Source: Runella defluvii
Lineage (GTDB): Bacteria; Bacteroidota; Bacteroidia; Cytophagales; Spirosomataceae
Reading direction: 5' to 3'
DNA length: 59,710 nt
Assembly (NCBI RefSeq): GCF_014195535.1
Contig: NZ_JACIBY010000005.1
Span: 1 to 59,710 of the forward strand
Shown here: positions 25,906 through 34,095 of the stretch, piece after piece
Layout: the number at the start of each line of letters is the position of its first letter
Numbering within the stretch: the first letter of the stretch is position 1
Notes under the pieces: model-generated
The model's input: only the letters and a program-made list of their open reading frames with translations
What the model was told of the DNA's origin: nothing
Databases searched by the model: none
Program-made: the position numbers and the translations under genes

Positions 25906-26715
25906 CTAACTTTTCCACCATTCCGCTACTTTATCCACAAGTCGATGATGGCCTGTGGATAATACCACCACAGGGATAGAAGGGAGGCGTTTGGTGAGGG
26001 GTAAAATGTATTTTTGTGGCAAAAGAGCATCGTACTTTCCCAAGAAAATCCGTACATCTACGTCATACTTTTTTGCCAATTCCGCAATCAGCGCACAATC
26101 GGGGCGAATCGTACTGAAACCAATCCACGAACGATAGACTCGCTCACGTTGGGCGGGAGTTGCGAGTGTAGATTCAGCAAATTTGACGGCACTTTTGTTC
26201 ACTAAACCCACTTTTATCAAGACATCTGCCAAGGTTTTGAAGGAAGAGAGGTTATGAACAAAAAAAGAGAACAGCTTTTTTGTCACCCAAAAGCGCGTTG
26301 CCAAACGGTACCACGGGCTTTCGGTGATGCCGTCGGGGGCCAATAACCAACACGATTCTATCTGAGGAGCCAACAGCTGAAGCGTCGCTAAGGCAAACTT
26401 TCCACCCATACTAAAACCCATCACCGAAAATCGCTCAATACCTTGCTCCGACAATACTTCGTCGATGTACGCTTTCCACGCCTCCATCGACAGTTTTTCA
26501 TCCGTCAGGGCGGGGCTTTGACCATGAAAAGGTAGGTCAAAAAGGTAAAAGGTATATTGTTCTTTTAAGACTTCGACCAAGGGAAGAAAACAACGGTGGT
26601 CTTGGCCAATGCCGTGGAAGGCGAACATAACTTTGGGGCCATGTCCGTGGACAAACCTTACAGGTTTTGGAAACCTGTAAGGTTTAGAATGATTAGTATC
26701 CGATGCTTGTATCAT
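25906..26715 (-). CDS. Alpha/beta-fold hydrolase
   Basis: 269 residues from ATG 26715; another ATG lies at 26736. Both lie inside the 3' end of ggt, so the overlap is at least 23 bases. Hydrolase features: oxyanion strand VMFAFHGIGQDHR, nucleophile elbow VMGFSMGGKFAL with Ser102, an acidic residue in IFLGKYDALLP, and a final histidine in STGHHRLVDK. The substrate is unknown. The N-terminal residues KPYRFPKPVRF are encoded by a palindromic repeat (26653-26685), so the extreme N-terminus is probably not ancestral. Likely co-transcribed with ggt. Confidence 0.82.
   Translation of the reverse strand: MIQASDTNHSKPYRFPKPVRFVHGHGPKVMFAFHGIGQDHRCFLPLVEVLKEQYTFYLFDLPFHGQSPALTDEKLSMEAWKAYIDEVLSEQGIERFSVMGFSMGGKFALATLQLLAPQIESCWLLAPDGITESPWYRLATRFWVTKKLFSFFVHNLSSFKTLADVLIKVGLVNKSAVKFAESTLATPAQRERVYRSWIGFSTIRPDCALIAELAKKYDVDVRIFLGKYDALLPQKYILPLTKRLPSIPVVVLSTGHHRLVDKVAEWWKS
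26653..26685. repeat. Palindromic repeat within the hydrolase N-terminal codons
   Basis: Perfect 15-bp arms AAACCTTACAGGTTT and AAACCTGTAAGGTTT with a TGG loop. It lies just past the ggt stop and inside the hydrolase reading frame. Confidence 0.85.
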
Positions 26716-28453
26716 CGCCACGCGGGTCAGAACCACCTTCCAATGTCCCGTCGGGACGGATTAAAATGCAATCCATTCGGCCAATGGTATTTCGTTGCAT
26801 TTCAAGAATATACCCTTTTTCCTGCAAACGTTTTATGACCGACTCCGTAAACGCGCCATTTTCAAACGTCGTTTTGTCGGGCAGCCATTGGTGGTGAAAC
26901 TTGTAGGCATTGACGGCCTGCTGCATGGTCATACCGTGTTCAATGACATTCAAAATCGTTTGAAACACCGACGTGATAATCGTTGAGCCACCTGGAGTTC
27001 CTACCACCATGTACAGTTTTTTATTTTTCTCCAAAATCGTCGGCGTCATTGATGAAAGCATTCGTTTGCTGGGCGCAATGGCATTGGCTTCGTTGCCAAT
27101 CAGGCCAAACATATTTGGAACGCCAGGTTTGATGCTAAAGTCATCCATTTCGTTGTTCATCAAAAAGCCACCGCCTTTTACAATAACCCGACTTCCATAG
27201 CCTCCATTGAGGGTTGTCGTGATGGATACCGCATTCCCTTCCTTGTCCACAATCGAAAAGTGCGTTGTTTCTAAGCTTTCGTACCCAGGAATAAGCCCCC
27301 CGTCAATTTCTTTGCTGTTGGTGGCTTTATTAAACGTAAAATCCTTCCAGCGATTTTTTAAATATTCGTCTGATGTCAATTCTTTGATAGGCACCTTTAC
27401 AAAATCAGGGTCTCCCAAAAACTTGGCTCGGTCGGCATACACGCGACGTTCGGCTTCAATCATTACCTGAATCGTAGAATCGGAATGCCAGCCCCAACGC
27501 TTGAGTGGATATGGCTGAACAAACTTCATCAATTGCAACAACGCCACTCCCCCACTCGATACGGGCGGCATCGTAATCAACTTATAATCTTTAAAGTTCC
27601 CCACTAAAGGTTCACGCCAAGTGGCATGGTATTGAAGAAGGTCTTCGGCCGAAATAATGCCTTTGCCCCGTTCCATTTCGGCCACTAACAAAGCCGCCGT
27701 TTCACCTTCGTAAAATCCTGCACGGCCTTTTTGTTGAATACGGCGCAGGGTTTGTCCAAGGTCTTTTTGAACCAACAAATCTCCTTCTACCCAATCTTTT
27801 CCATCAGGTCGGCGAAAATACGTCGTATCAGTATTTAGTTTTTTAAGGTCATTTTTAATTCGGTTAAGTCCCGTAGCCTCTTTTAAGGTCAGTACAACTC
27901 CCTTTTCGGCCAAATCAATGGCAGGTTGGAGCAACGTAGCCCACGCAAGTTTCCCAAACTTTTTGTGGACTTCCACCATTCCGTCCACCGACCCAGGTAC
28001 ACCACTTGCCAAGTGTCCCGACAAGCTTAGTCCTTGGATCACATTCCCGTCGGCATCGAGGTACATGTCTTTATGGCCTTTGAGCGGGGCTTTTTCCCGA
28101 AAATCAAGGGTATAATTTTTGCCTTTTTTGGTGCGATACACAAAAAAGCCCCCACCGCCGATGTTTCCAGCCGCAGGATGCACCACTGCCAAGGCAAACT
28201 GAACCGCAACAGCGGCGTCGGCGGCATTGCCACCCATTTTTAAAATTTCAACCCCTACCCTAGAAGCTTCTGGATGCGCGGATGCCACCATGCCATTGGA
28301 GGCGATAACTCCTTGGCGGTCAGAATAAAAAGGCTTTTGAGTTGGGTCTTCGGTCAGGAACTGGTAAAACCCTTTACTTTCTTTCACATCTTGTGCCAAA
28401 GAAAGTGAGCTAACGAAGGTAGCTGCTACCAAAAAATAGGAAAGTTTGTTCAT
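26693..28453 (-). CDS. ggt: Gamma-glutamyltransferase (gamma-glutamyltranspeptidase)
   Basis: 586-residue N-terminal-nucleophile enzyme that cleaves glutathione and other gamma-glutamyl compounds, releasing or transferring glutamate. A signal peptide (NKLSYFLVAATFVSSLSLAQ) places it in the periplasm. GMVASAHPEASRVGVEILKMGGNAADAAVA (in parts) and NIGGGGFFVY mark the large subunit. The autoproteolysis/nucleophile Thr lies in ETTHFSIVDKEGNAVS, about residue 395, followed by TTTLNGGYGS, and MLSSMTPTI with GTPGGSTI in the small subunit. The length is typical. The downstream hydrolase gene overlaps its 3' end. Confidence 0.95.
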   Translation of the reverse strand: MNKLSYFLVAATFVSSLSLAQDVKESKGFYQFLTEDPTQKPFYSDRQGVIASNGMVASAHPEASRVGVEILKMGGNAADAAVAVQFALAVVHPAAGNIGGGGFFVYRTKKGKNYTLDFREKAPLKGHKDMYLDADGNVIQGLSLSGHLASGVPGSVDGMVEVHKKFGKLAWATLLQPAIDLAEKGVVLTLKEATGLNRIKNDLKKLNTDTTYFRRPDGKDWVEGDLLVQKDLGQTLRRIQQKGRAGFYEGETAALLVAEMERGKGIISAEDLLQYHATWREPLVGNFKDYKLITMPPVSSGGVALLQLMKFVQPYPLKRWGWHSDSTIQVMIEAERRVYADRAKFLGDPDFVKVPIKELTSDEYLKNRWKDFTFNKATNSKEIDGGLIPGYESLETTHFSIVDKEGNAVSITTTLNGGYGSRVIVKGGGFLMNNEMDDFSIKPGVPNMFGLIGNEANAIAPSKRMLSSMTPTILEKNKKLYMVVGTPGGSTIITSVFQTILNVIEHGMTMQQAVNAYKFHHQWLPDKTTFENGAFTESVIKRLQEKGYILEMQRNTIGRMDCILIRPDGTLEGGSDPRGDDTSIGY

Positions 28454-28668
28454 AGAAGTGCTAAGGTGAATATTTCGGGTTTCAAGTTACAAAAAGTATT
28501 TTATTACTGATAGTAGGCTTTCCCGTTCCGTAAAAATACCCTCTCAATGCTTTCAGCAAACTCACCCTTCTGACCATAATTTTAATCTGTCTTAATCTAC
28601 ATGAATTTTGCTTCCAAACGAAAAGTTTTACAAATTGCAAGCTAATAACCCTACTCCACAACATAAGC

Positions 28669-29151
28669 ATGTCTAATTTTAACGATGATGAAAACTTCAG
28701 TTTTGAAGAGAACTTCGACCCTGAGGAAGCCAAACACAACTATGAACAAGAAAGAAGCCGTGTAGAAAGCCTTCCCATTATGAAACAAGCCCGTGAAATC
28801 TACAAAATTGTAGATTCGCTTATGTCTCTTATTGAAGACGACGGCTGTTTCATGGATCACTACCGCGAAACCATTTTTCAGGATGCCGCCTTGATTCGCG
28901 CAAAAATTGCCGCAGCGGAAGGGGCTGATTTGTACAGCCTACGAATGGAAAATGCTGTTCTTGTTAAAATTCACGCACGGAGCTTAGAAGCTCACACCTA
29001 TGGCCTTGAAATGATGGATTTCAAGGAAGTACATTACCTTGAAGTATTACGCGAAGCCATCGAAGATTTTCGATTGCTTTTTATTCAATGGGTTGCCTCG
29101 TTTGACAAAGCCAACGACATTCAAGACAACTGGGGCCAACTGTTTTGCTAA
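28669..29151 (+). CDS. Conserved hypothetical protein, acidic and helical
   Basis: 160 residues. The N-terminal ~35 residues are strongly acidic (DDENFSFEENFDPEEAK); the rest is helical, with MKQAREIYKIVDSLMSLIEDD, MENAVLVKIHARSLEAHTYGLEMM and a tryptophan-containing end FIQWVASFDKANDIQDNWGQLF (all in parts). No signal peptide, membrane segment or enzymatic motif. I recall similar proteins in other Cytophagales, function unknown. It sits alone between diverging and converging genes; 28454-28668 upstream holds no gene or strong motif that I can see. Confidence 0.7.
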   Translation: MSNFNDDENFSFEENFDPEEAKHNYEQERSRVESLPIMKQAREIYKIVDSLMSLIEDDGCFMDHYRETIFQDAALIRAKIAAAEGADLYSLRMENAVLVKIHARSLEAHTYGLEMMDFKEVHYLEVLREAIEDFRLLFIQWVASFDKANDIQDNWGQLFC

Positions 29152-29198
29152 AAATAAACCGCCAGCTGCAAGCATAATGTGTTAGATAGAATTAGCGG

Positions 29199-29960
29199 CT
29201 AAATCTCAAATAAAAAACCTTTAGCGGCTAATTCTTGATAACGCTTTTCATCAAAACGAAAATAATACGCTCCTCTCCGCGACGTCCCTTTCTGCTTCTC
29301 TTTTAATTTCTGTAACAGGTTCATGTTCAGAATCTTTTTGCTAAAATTTCGTTTATCTAACGGCCGTCCCAAAATCGACTCGTAGAGATTTCGCAGCTCA
29401 AGCATGGTAAATTTATCAGGCAAAAGCTCAAACCCAATTGGCTGGTAACGCACCTTGCGGCGGAGCTGTTCGAGGGCTTTTTGAAACATCTGGAGGTGGT
29501 CATAGACCAAGTCAAGCTGCGGTATTTGGGAAATAGGATGCCAAGTAGCGCCATACTCGTGCGACAACTTGGGCAAGGTTGGTTCTACTTCGATGAGGGC
29601 ATAGTAGCAGGTCGTTATTACGCGCTCGGTAGGCACGCGATACACCGCTCCAAAGGTATATACCTGCTCCATATAGACATTATCAAGCCCCGTGAGACGC
29701 TCTACGGTATTGCGCGCGGCGTCATCAATGTTTTCTTCAGGATGCACAAACCCGCCCAATAACGCCCAATAGCCCTTGAATGGATCGTACAAAAAGCGGT
29801 GCAACAGCACGTGCAGCTCAGTGCCGTAAAATCCAAAAATGACGCAATCGACCGAATTGAGTAAACCAACCTCCCCTTGGTGGTAATGAGGACTAGCAGA
29901 GGCATCGCGGAATTGTGCAATAGCCGAAGAGGCAGAACGAGCGGGGAACGAATCGAGCAT
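29199..29960 (-). CDS. Nudix-related transcriptional regulator (NrtR/AraR-like)
   Basis: 253 residues. The first ~165 form a Nudix fold (VDCVIFGFYGTELHVLLHRF, YWALLGGFVHPEENIDDAARN in parts). The last ~80 form a winged-helix DNA-binding domain (PIGFELLPDKFTMLELRNLYESIL and FSKKILNMNLL in parts). The Nudix box keeps Gly70, Glu76 and Gly91, but the catalytic R-E...E-E positions are N84-T85 and R88-L89, so hydrolysis is unlikely and a ligand-sensing role fits. In Bacteroidota such regulators control sugar use (e.g. arabinose) or NAD synthesis; no target gene is adjacent. Divergent from exbB, 211 bases away. Confidence 0.85.
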   Translation of the reverse strand: MLDSFPARSASSAIAQFRDASASPHYHQGEVGLLNSVDCVIFGFYGTELHVLLHRFLYDPFKGYWALLGGFVHPEENIDDAARNTVERLTGLDNVYMEQVYTFGAVYRVPTERVITTCYYALIEVEPTLPKLSHEYGATWHPISQIPQLDLVYDHLQMFQKALEQLRRKVRYQPIGFELLPDKFTMLELRNLYESILGRPLDKRNFSKKILNMNLLQKLKEKQKGTSRRGAYYFRFDEKRYQELAAKGFLFEI

Positions 29961-30101
29961 GGAACTGAGTACAAATAGGTTGATGACCTAAAAAGCTACA
30001 ATGAATTTAAAAATACCGTATTTTTCATAGCAATCACTGCGCCTAACGGCTGCTATTTATTGGCTTTCGGTACAGGAAAAGCCACATCTGCTAGAAATTC
30101 G

Positions 30102-30109
30102 TATATTTG
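30102..30109 (+). promoter_or_regulatory. Probable -7 promoter element for exbB
   Basis: TATATTTG matches TAnnTTTG, 62 bases upstream of the ATG at 30172. No clear TTG at the correct distance was seen. Confidence 0.4.
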
Positions 30110-30171
30110 ATGCCACTAAACAATATTCTCCTATTCCATTCCGTTTTTGACACAGCAAAAAACCAACAGTA

Positions 30172-30852
30172 ATGATCCTACTTCAAGCGCAAACCGCCGT
30201 TGACTCCGTAGCTACCGCAGCCTCCGCACAAGGAATTTCTCTATTTGATTTAGTAATGAAAGGTGGTTGGGTAATGATTCCCCTCCTCATCATGTTTTTC
30301 CTGACGTTGTTTTTGATCATTGAACGCTGGCTCGCCATCAACGCCAACGGCAAACTCGACGAAAGCTTTATTGATAATTTAAAGGATTTTATTCAACAGG
30401 GAAACATCAAATCGGCCGAATCGCTTTGTCGTAATCAACGTTCGGCAGCAGGTCGTATTTTTGAAAGAGCCATTGGCCGCATCGGTTATTCGATCAAAGA
30501 CATCGAAAGCACCATCGAAAACGCCAGCCAAATCGAGTTGTCTCGCCTTGAAGGCAACCTTTCTTATTTGGGGGTTGTGGCAGGTATTGCACCCATGTTA
30601 GGGTTCGTCGGAACGATTTCGGGTATCATCAATATTTTCTACAGCATTTCTCAATCAAACGACTTCAATATCAGCACCGTAGCAAGCGGTATGTACGAAA
30701 AAATGGTAACGTCGGGAGCAGGTTTGATTGTGGGTTTGATTGCCTACATGGGCTATCACTTGTTGAACATGAAAATCGACCGCATTGCGCTTAAATTGCA
30801 ATCAGGCGCGTTTGATTTCTTGGATGTGTTGCAAAAGCCAATCACTCGCTAA
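30172..30852 (+). CDS. MotA/TolQ/ExbB proton channel family protein
   Basis: 226 residues. ExbB/TolQ-type inner-membrane proton channel, which with ExbD/TolR energises TonB (or TolA). Three transmembrane segments: GWVMIPLLIMFFLTLFLIIE near residues 32-52, then LSYLGVVAGIAPMLGFVGTISGII and MVTSGAGLIVGLIAYMGYHLL (in parts). GFVGTISGIINIF and AGLIVGLIAY are the family's core motifs. exbD follows 22 bases downstream. Given the TonB-dependent receptor and TonB-like proteins in this window, an ExbB role is likelier than TolQ. Confidence 0.9.
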   Translation: MILLQAQTAVDSVATAASAQGISLFDLVMKGGWVMIPLLIMFFLTLFLIIERWLAINANGKLDESFIDNLKDFIQQGNIKSAESLCRNQRSAAGRIFERAIGRIGYSIKDIESTIENASQIELSRLEGNLSYLGVVAGIAPMLGFVGTISGIINIFYSISQSNDFNISTVASGMYEKMVTSGAGLIVGLIAYMGYHLLNMKIDRIALKLQSGAFDFLDVLQKPITR

Positions 30853-30874
30853 TTTTGTCAAACGCATTGCTATC

Positions 30875-31267
30875 ATGAAAATACGCCGTAAAAGTAAATT
30901 TGCCCCCGAGGTATTTACCCATTCTTTGAACGACATCATGTTTTTCTTGATGTTGTTCTTCCTCATTATTTCGACCATGGTCAACCCCAACGTCATTAAG
31001 CTCATGTTGCCCAAGGCGTCGGCGGCCCAACAAATGCAGAAAAAACAAACCACCGTGGCGGTCGATTCTGAAAAGAACTATTTTATCGACCGCAACCCCG
31101 TAGCCAAAGACCAACTAGAGACCCAACTCGCCGCTATTTTTAACGGTGTAGAAGATAAAACGGTCATTCTACAAGTGGATCAAACGGTTTCGGTGCAAGA
31201 CCTGGTAGATGTGTTGGCCATCGGTGCCAAACTCGACATCAAAATGGTGATGGCGGTCAAAAAATAA
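30875..31267 (+). CDS. ExbD/TolR family biopolymer transport protein
   Basis: 130 residues from ATG 30875 (MKIRRKSKFAPEVFTHSLND); the frame extends upstream inside exbB but without similarity. A single N-terminal transmembrane helix (IMFFLMLFFLIISTMVN) is preceded by the conserved Asp in SLNDIMFFL, the proton-carrying residue of ExbD/TolR. The periplasmic domain ends DVLAIGAKLDIKMVMAVK, a typical ExbD/TolR fold. It forms an inner-membrane complex with the upstream ExbB-like protein. Confidence 0.9.
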   Translation: MKIRRKSKFAPEVFTHSLNDIMFFLMLFFLIISTMVNPNVIKLMLPKASAAQQMQKKQTTVAVDSEKNYFIDRNPVAKDQLETQLAAIFNGVEDKTVILQVDQTVSVQDLVDVLAIGAKLDIKMVMAVKK

Positions 31268-31284
31268 GTACCAGATTTAAAACT

Positions 31285-31833
31285 TTACGGCCACTGCTTC
31301 GGGATATCTAGCGTTCGCGCGTAGCTTCTGGGGCAGTGGCTGTGTATATAATCGAGTAGCTGCTGCACATCTCGTTCAAAGTCCACGTAATAATCCGTGT
31401 CAAATTTAGCCAGTTTCTTCATCAAACCGTCGGCCTTCTTCGCAATGTACTCCGCACACGAATCGCTTTTACTGTTATGAACGCGTAACATCTCGGACTG
31501 ATACTCAAAGAACGTGAGCAACAAATAAATCGTCAGTTCAATTTCGCCGTATTTATCTTTCGTAATCTTAATATGCTGGCTTATGTCCCCGCTAAAAGTC
31601 CGCATGTCCATCATCATCCAACCTGGGCTATCGTGGGTCATTTTGGCTACTTTCAGAATCCGTCGTTTGATATCGTCGCGGCGCTCCTGAACGGTATCTC
31701 CTTGTTCTATCAATTCAAACTCCAACCGTTTGACCAGCATATCGTCTTTTGCCACTAAGCGCAACAAGAGTTTGTCTTTTTCTTTTTGGGGCATGGCTAC
31801 AATAGCCCTCTTCAATTCGTCTTCCAGCGCCAT
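31285..31833 (-). CDS. Conserved hypothetical cytoplasmic protein
   Basis: 182 residues, mostly helical and charged: LEDELKRAIVAMPQKEKDKLLLRLVAKDDMLVKRLEFELIE near the N-terminus (in parts), a centre with HDSPGWMMMDMRTFSGDISQHIKITKDKYGEIELTIYLLL (in parts), and a C-terminal LLDYIHSHCPRSYARTLDIP. No signal peptide or catalytic motif that I recognise. Similar proteins occur in Cytophagales, role unknown. It converges on exbD (18 bases between stops) without an obvious terminator. Confidence 0.7.
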   Translation of the reverse strand: MALEDELKRAIVAMPQKEKDKLLLRLVAKDDMLVKRLEFELIEQGDTVQERRDDIKRRILKVAKMTHDSPGWMMMDMRTFSGDISQHIKITKDKYGEIELTIYLLLTFFEYQSEMLRVHNSKSDSCAEYIAKKADGLMKKLAKFDTDYYVDFERDVQQLLDYIHSHCPRSYARTLDIPKQWP

Positions 31834-31863
31834 CTGCTAACTCTCTTTAACTGTTTATAGAAT

Positions 31864-31902
31864 GTGAACTTCCCGAAAGTCTGAAACTTTCGGGAAGTTC
31901 AC
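31864..31902. repeat. Palindromic repeat with 17-bp arms
   Basis: GTGAACTTCCCGAAAGT and ACTTTCGGGAAGTTCAC pair perfectly around CTGAA. It lies between two minus-strand genes, 8 bases from the stop of the DUF4296 gene, and could form a strong 3' hairpin, though no T tract follows. Family member of the AACTT...AAAGT palindromes near 33.2 kb. Confidence 0.85.
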
Positions 31903-31910
31903 TTCTGAAG

Positions 31911-32270
31911 TTATATTCCTTTGTAATTTTTCTTTTTCTGTCGTTTCTCTAACTCCTTCACAATCTCGCCGTAGATACGCTCCATAAAGGCTGGATTGGT
32001 AGAATAGAATTTATAACTGCGGTTGTACGCCACGGAATCTGTCCCGTATTTCTTAAAAATTTTGCCTTTCAAATACTCCGTAATCACCGTAGAGGAATCG
32101 AGCGAAGGCATGTTGAGTCGCCCAATTCTTGCTTCTAACAAGTGAATATCGGTCAAGATTTGTGACATTTTCTCTTCCGAAAGCGTCCCTTCGGGAACTT
32201 GAGGTTCGTCTTTGCACCCAGAAAGCAAAGCTCCAAGCAGCAAAAAAGAAAATAAAAGGCGAGGTATCAT
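31911..32270 (-). CDS. DUF4296 lipoprotein
   Basis: 119 residues with a lipoprotein signal (RLLFSFLLLGALLSGCKDE; lipobox LSGC). The domain matches DUF4296: SEEKMSQILTDIHLLEARI, then YLKGKIFKKYGTDSVAYNRSYKFYSTNPAFMERIYGEIV (in parts). DUF4296 proteins are small Bacteroidota lipoproteins of unknown function. It is divergent from the DUF58 gene (45 bases between starts). Anchored in the outer or inner membrane facing the periplasm. Confidence 0.85.
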   Translation of the reverse strand: MIPRLLFSFLLLGALLSGCKDEPQVPEGTLSEEKMSQILTDIHLLEARIGRLNMPSLDSSTVITEYLKGKIFKKYGTDSVAYNRSYKFYSTNPAFMERIYGEIVKELEKRQKKKNYKGI

Positions 32271-32315
32271 GGCCGATTTTTGTATTTTTGAACAGTTACA
32301 GCGACAAAATTACGA

Positions 32316-33185
32316 ATGATTGAGCAATTTATAACGAAGATTCGCCAGTACGAAATTCGGATTCGCAAAGCGGTCAATGCCGACATGCGAGGCAGTTTCC
32401 GTTCGGTTTTTAAGGGGTCTGGTCTGGAATTTACCGACCTTCGCGAATACCAATACGGCGACGACGTTCGGACGATTGACTGGAACGTGTCGGCCAAAGG
32501 CCACGGGACGTTTGTAAAAATCTTCCGCGAGGAAAAAGAACAAACCGTGTTTTTCCTGCTCGATGTCAGTGGCTCACAGCAAGTAGGCGACGCCACCCAG
32601 TCAAAACTCAATACGGCCAAAGAGATTTGCGGGGTGTTGGCGTTATCGGCGATTCAGGAGGCTAGCCACGTGGGATTGTTGTGTTTTTCTGACCAAAAAG
32701 AAAAATACATTCGCCCCTCCAACGGCATGAAACACGGTTATCAGTTCATTACGGAACTTTACAAACTGAAGCCCCAATCGACCAAAACCAATCTTGCCGA
32801 CGGCATTTTATTTACACTTAACGTACTGAAACGCCGAAGTGTTGTCATTTTCATTTCTGACTTTATTGACACCAACTACGAACACAGCTTGCGTGCCCTT
32901 GCTCGTAAACACGATTTGGTGATGATTCACCTGCGCGACCAACGCGAAACTAATTTGCCCCCTTTGGGTATCATCCCGATGCGTGACCCTGAAACTAATA
33001 AAACTACGTGGGTGAACACCTCTTCGCCTTGGTTTCGGAAACGGATACGCCACGAGTTTTCACAATTGGGGCAAAAAATGGAACAATTTTCTCGGCAAAA
33101 CGACATCAATTACGTCGGTATCGATTCCAAGGCGGACTACGTTGGGCCGCTGGTAAAGCTCTTTAAAGTCCGACGACAACGCTAA
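32316..33185 (+). CDS. DUF58 domain protein
   Basis: 289 residues. Family core: FTDLREYQYGDDVRTIDWNVSAK (in parts), then a vWA-like fold with FLLDVSGSQQVGDATQSKLNTAKEI (in parts; MIDAS-like DxSxS) and VVIFISDFIDTNYEHSL. DUF58 proteins accompany MoxR ATPases and Bat/vWA proteins and are presumed to help chaperone or assemble envelope complexes. No MoxR gene is adjacent here, and BatD lies 10 kb away. The last codons (CGACGACAACGCTAA) are part of a 73-bp tandem duplication. Confidence 0.88.
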   Translation: MIEQFITKIRQYEIRIRKAVNADMRGSFRSVFKGSGLEFTDLREYQYGDDVRTIDWNVSAKGHGTFVKIFREEKEQTVFFLLDVSGSQQVGDATQSKLNTAKEICGVLALSAIQEASHVGLLCFSDQKEKYIRPSNGMKHGYQFITELYKLKPQSTKTNLADGILFTLNVLKRRSVVIFISDFIDTNYEHSLRALARKHDLVMIHLRDQRETNLPPLGIIPMRDPETNKTTWVNTSSPWFRKRIRHEFSQLGQKMEQFSRQNDINYVGIDSKADYVGPLVKLFKVRRQR

Positions 33186-33317
33186 TTTAAACTTGGAAAG
33201 TCTATCATTCATCGCCAAACGGGACTTTCCAAGTTACCGAAAAGACGACAACGCTAATTTAAACTTGGAAAGTCTATCATTTATCGTCAAACGAGACTTT
33301 CCAAGTTTCCGAAAATA
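33172..33317. repeat. 73-bp tandem duplication spanning the DUF58 stop, each copy with an inverted repeat
   Basis: Copy 1 (33172-33244) starts inside the DUF58 3' end; copy 2 (33245-33317) repeats it with few changes, including the pseudo-codons and stop. Each holds arms AACTTGGAAAGTC and GACTTTCCAAGTT (33190-33235, 33263-33308). A third partial left arm follows at about 33316. The duplication ends about 30 bases before the PAP2 start. Confidence 0.85.
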
Positions 33318-33350
33318 AACTTGGAAAGTCTCTCCTAAATACCACATTAG

Positions 33351-33947
33351 TTGAAAAAGCTCTTTTTATTTTGTTGGCTAATTGCCTCCCAGCTCCACGC
33401 CCAGACGCTTGATTCTCGCCTTTTGGAACAAGTATATGGTTCACCACAGCCTGCCGACGTTCGGTTTGAGAAATTCATTTCTTCTACCACTACGCCCATC
33501 GGGCTCGGCCTTCCTGTGGTTTATTTAGCCTCTGGTTTTGCCACCAAAAACAAAACCTTACAACAACACGGCTGGCACGCATTGGGGAGTTTTGTCGTGG
33601 CCAGTTCCATTACCCAAATTACCAAACGAATTGTATTGCGAGAACGACCATTCGTTGCTGAACCCCAACGATTTACCGCGCGCATTCCAGAAGAAGACCT
33701 CAACTATTCGTTCCCCTCGGGGCACGCTACAACGGCCTTCAACGCCGCTACTACCCTGACTTTACATTACCCAAAATGGTACGTAGCGGTTCCTGCCTAC
33801 GCTTGGGCCAGTGCCGTGGGGTATTCACGCATGAGATTGGGACTTCACTACCCCAGTGATGTTTTGGCAGGAGCGGTCACAGGAGCTGCAAGTGCGTGGT
33901 TGATGTACAAAATCCAACAAAAATGGCTACGTCGGAAAGCAAAATAA
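33351..33947 (+). CDS. Exported PAP2-superfamily phosphatase
   Basis: 198 residues; starts at a TTG codon (33351), giving a signal peptide KKLFLFCWLIASQLHAQ. The PAP2 (type 2 phosphatidic-acid phosphatase) three-part signature is present: KRIVLRERPF, SFPSGHATTAF and MRLGLHYPSDVLAGA. Hydrophobic stretches (IGLGLPVVYLASGF, YPKWYVAVPAYAWASAVG) make it membrane-associated. Likely substrates are undecaprenyl pyrophosphate, phosphatidylglycerol phosphate or lipid A phosphates; which one cannot be told. The upstream region is the 73-bp tandem repeat. Confidence 0.88.
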   Translation: MKKLFLFCWLIASQLHAQTLDSRLLEQVYGSPQPADVRFEKFISSTTTPIGLGLPVVYLASGFATKNKTLQQHGWHALGSFVVASSITQITKRIVLRERPFVAEPQRFTARIPEEDLNYSFPSGHATTAFNAATTLTLHYPKWYVAVPAYAWASAVGYSRMRLGLHYPSDVLAGAVTGAASAWLMYKIQQKWLRRKAK

Positions 33948-33956
33948 CGTTCAGAT

Positions 33957-33988
33957 TTGCATTTTTCTAAGTTATGCGCTTACCTTTG
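33957..33988 (+). promoter_or_regulatory. Probable promoter of the TPP riboswitch transcript
   Basis: TTG (33957-33959), a 21-base spacer and TACCTTTG (33981-33988) match the Bacteroidota promoter form. It begins the leader that carries the TPP riboswitch. Confidence 0.65.
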
Positions 33989-34017
33989 CGTTGCTTTTGC
34001 GCAAAAGCATATCTCAA

Positions 34018-34093
34018 AAAGGGGTGCCCCAAAATGACGGGCTGAGATCATACCCTAAAACCTGATCTGGGTAATGCCAGCGGAGGGAAGTTA
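34018..34093 (+). promoter_or_regulatory. TPP (THI-box) riboswitch
   Basis: The leader contains the hallmark thiamine-pyrophosphate aptamer segments in order: GGGGTGCCCC, GGGCTGAGATC, ACCTGATCTGGGTAATGCC and AGCGGAGGGAAG. It ends 3 bases before the receptor ATG, so TPP binding probably blocks translation initiation (or terminates early). This predicts that the downstream receptor imports thiamine or a precursor. Confidence 0.95.
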
Positions 34094-34095
34094 CA

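Noticed and set aside
28482-28739. 85-residue minus-strand ORF upstream of ggt
   Set aside because: It overlaps the conserved 28669-29151 gene antisense and has no plausible domain; probably a shadow.
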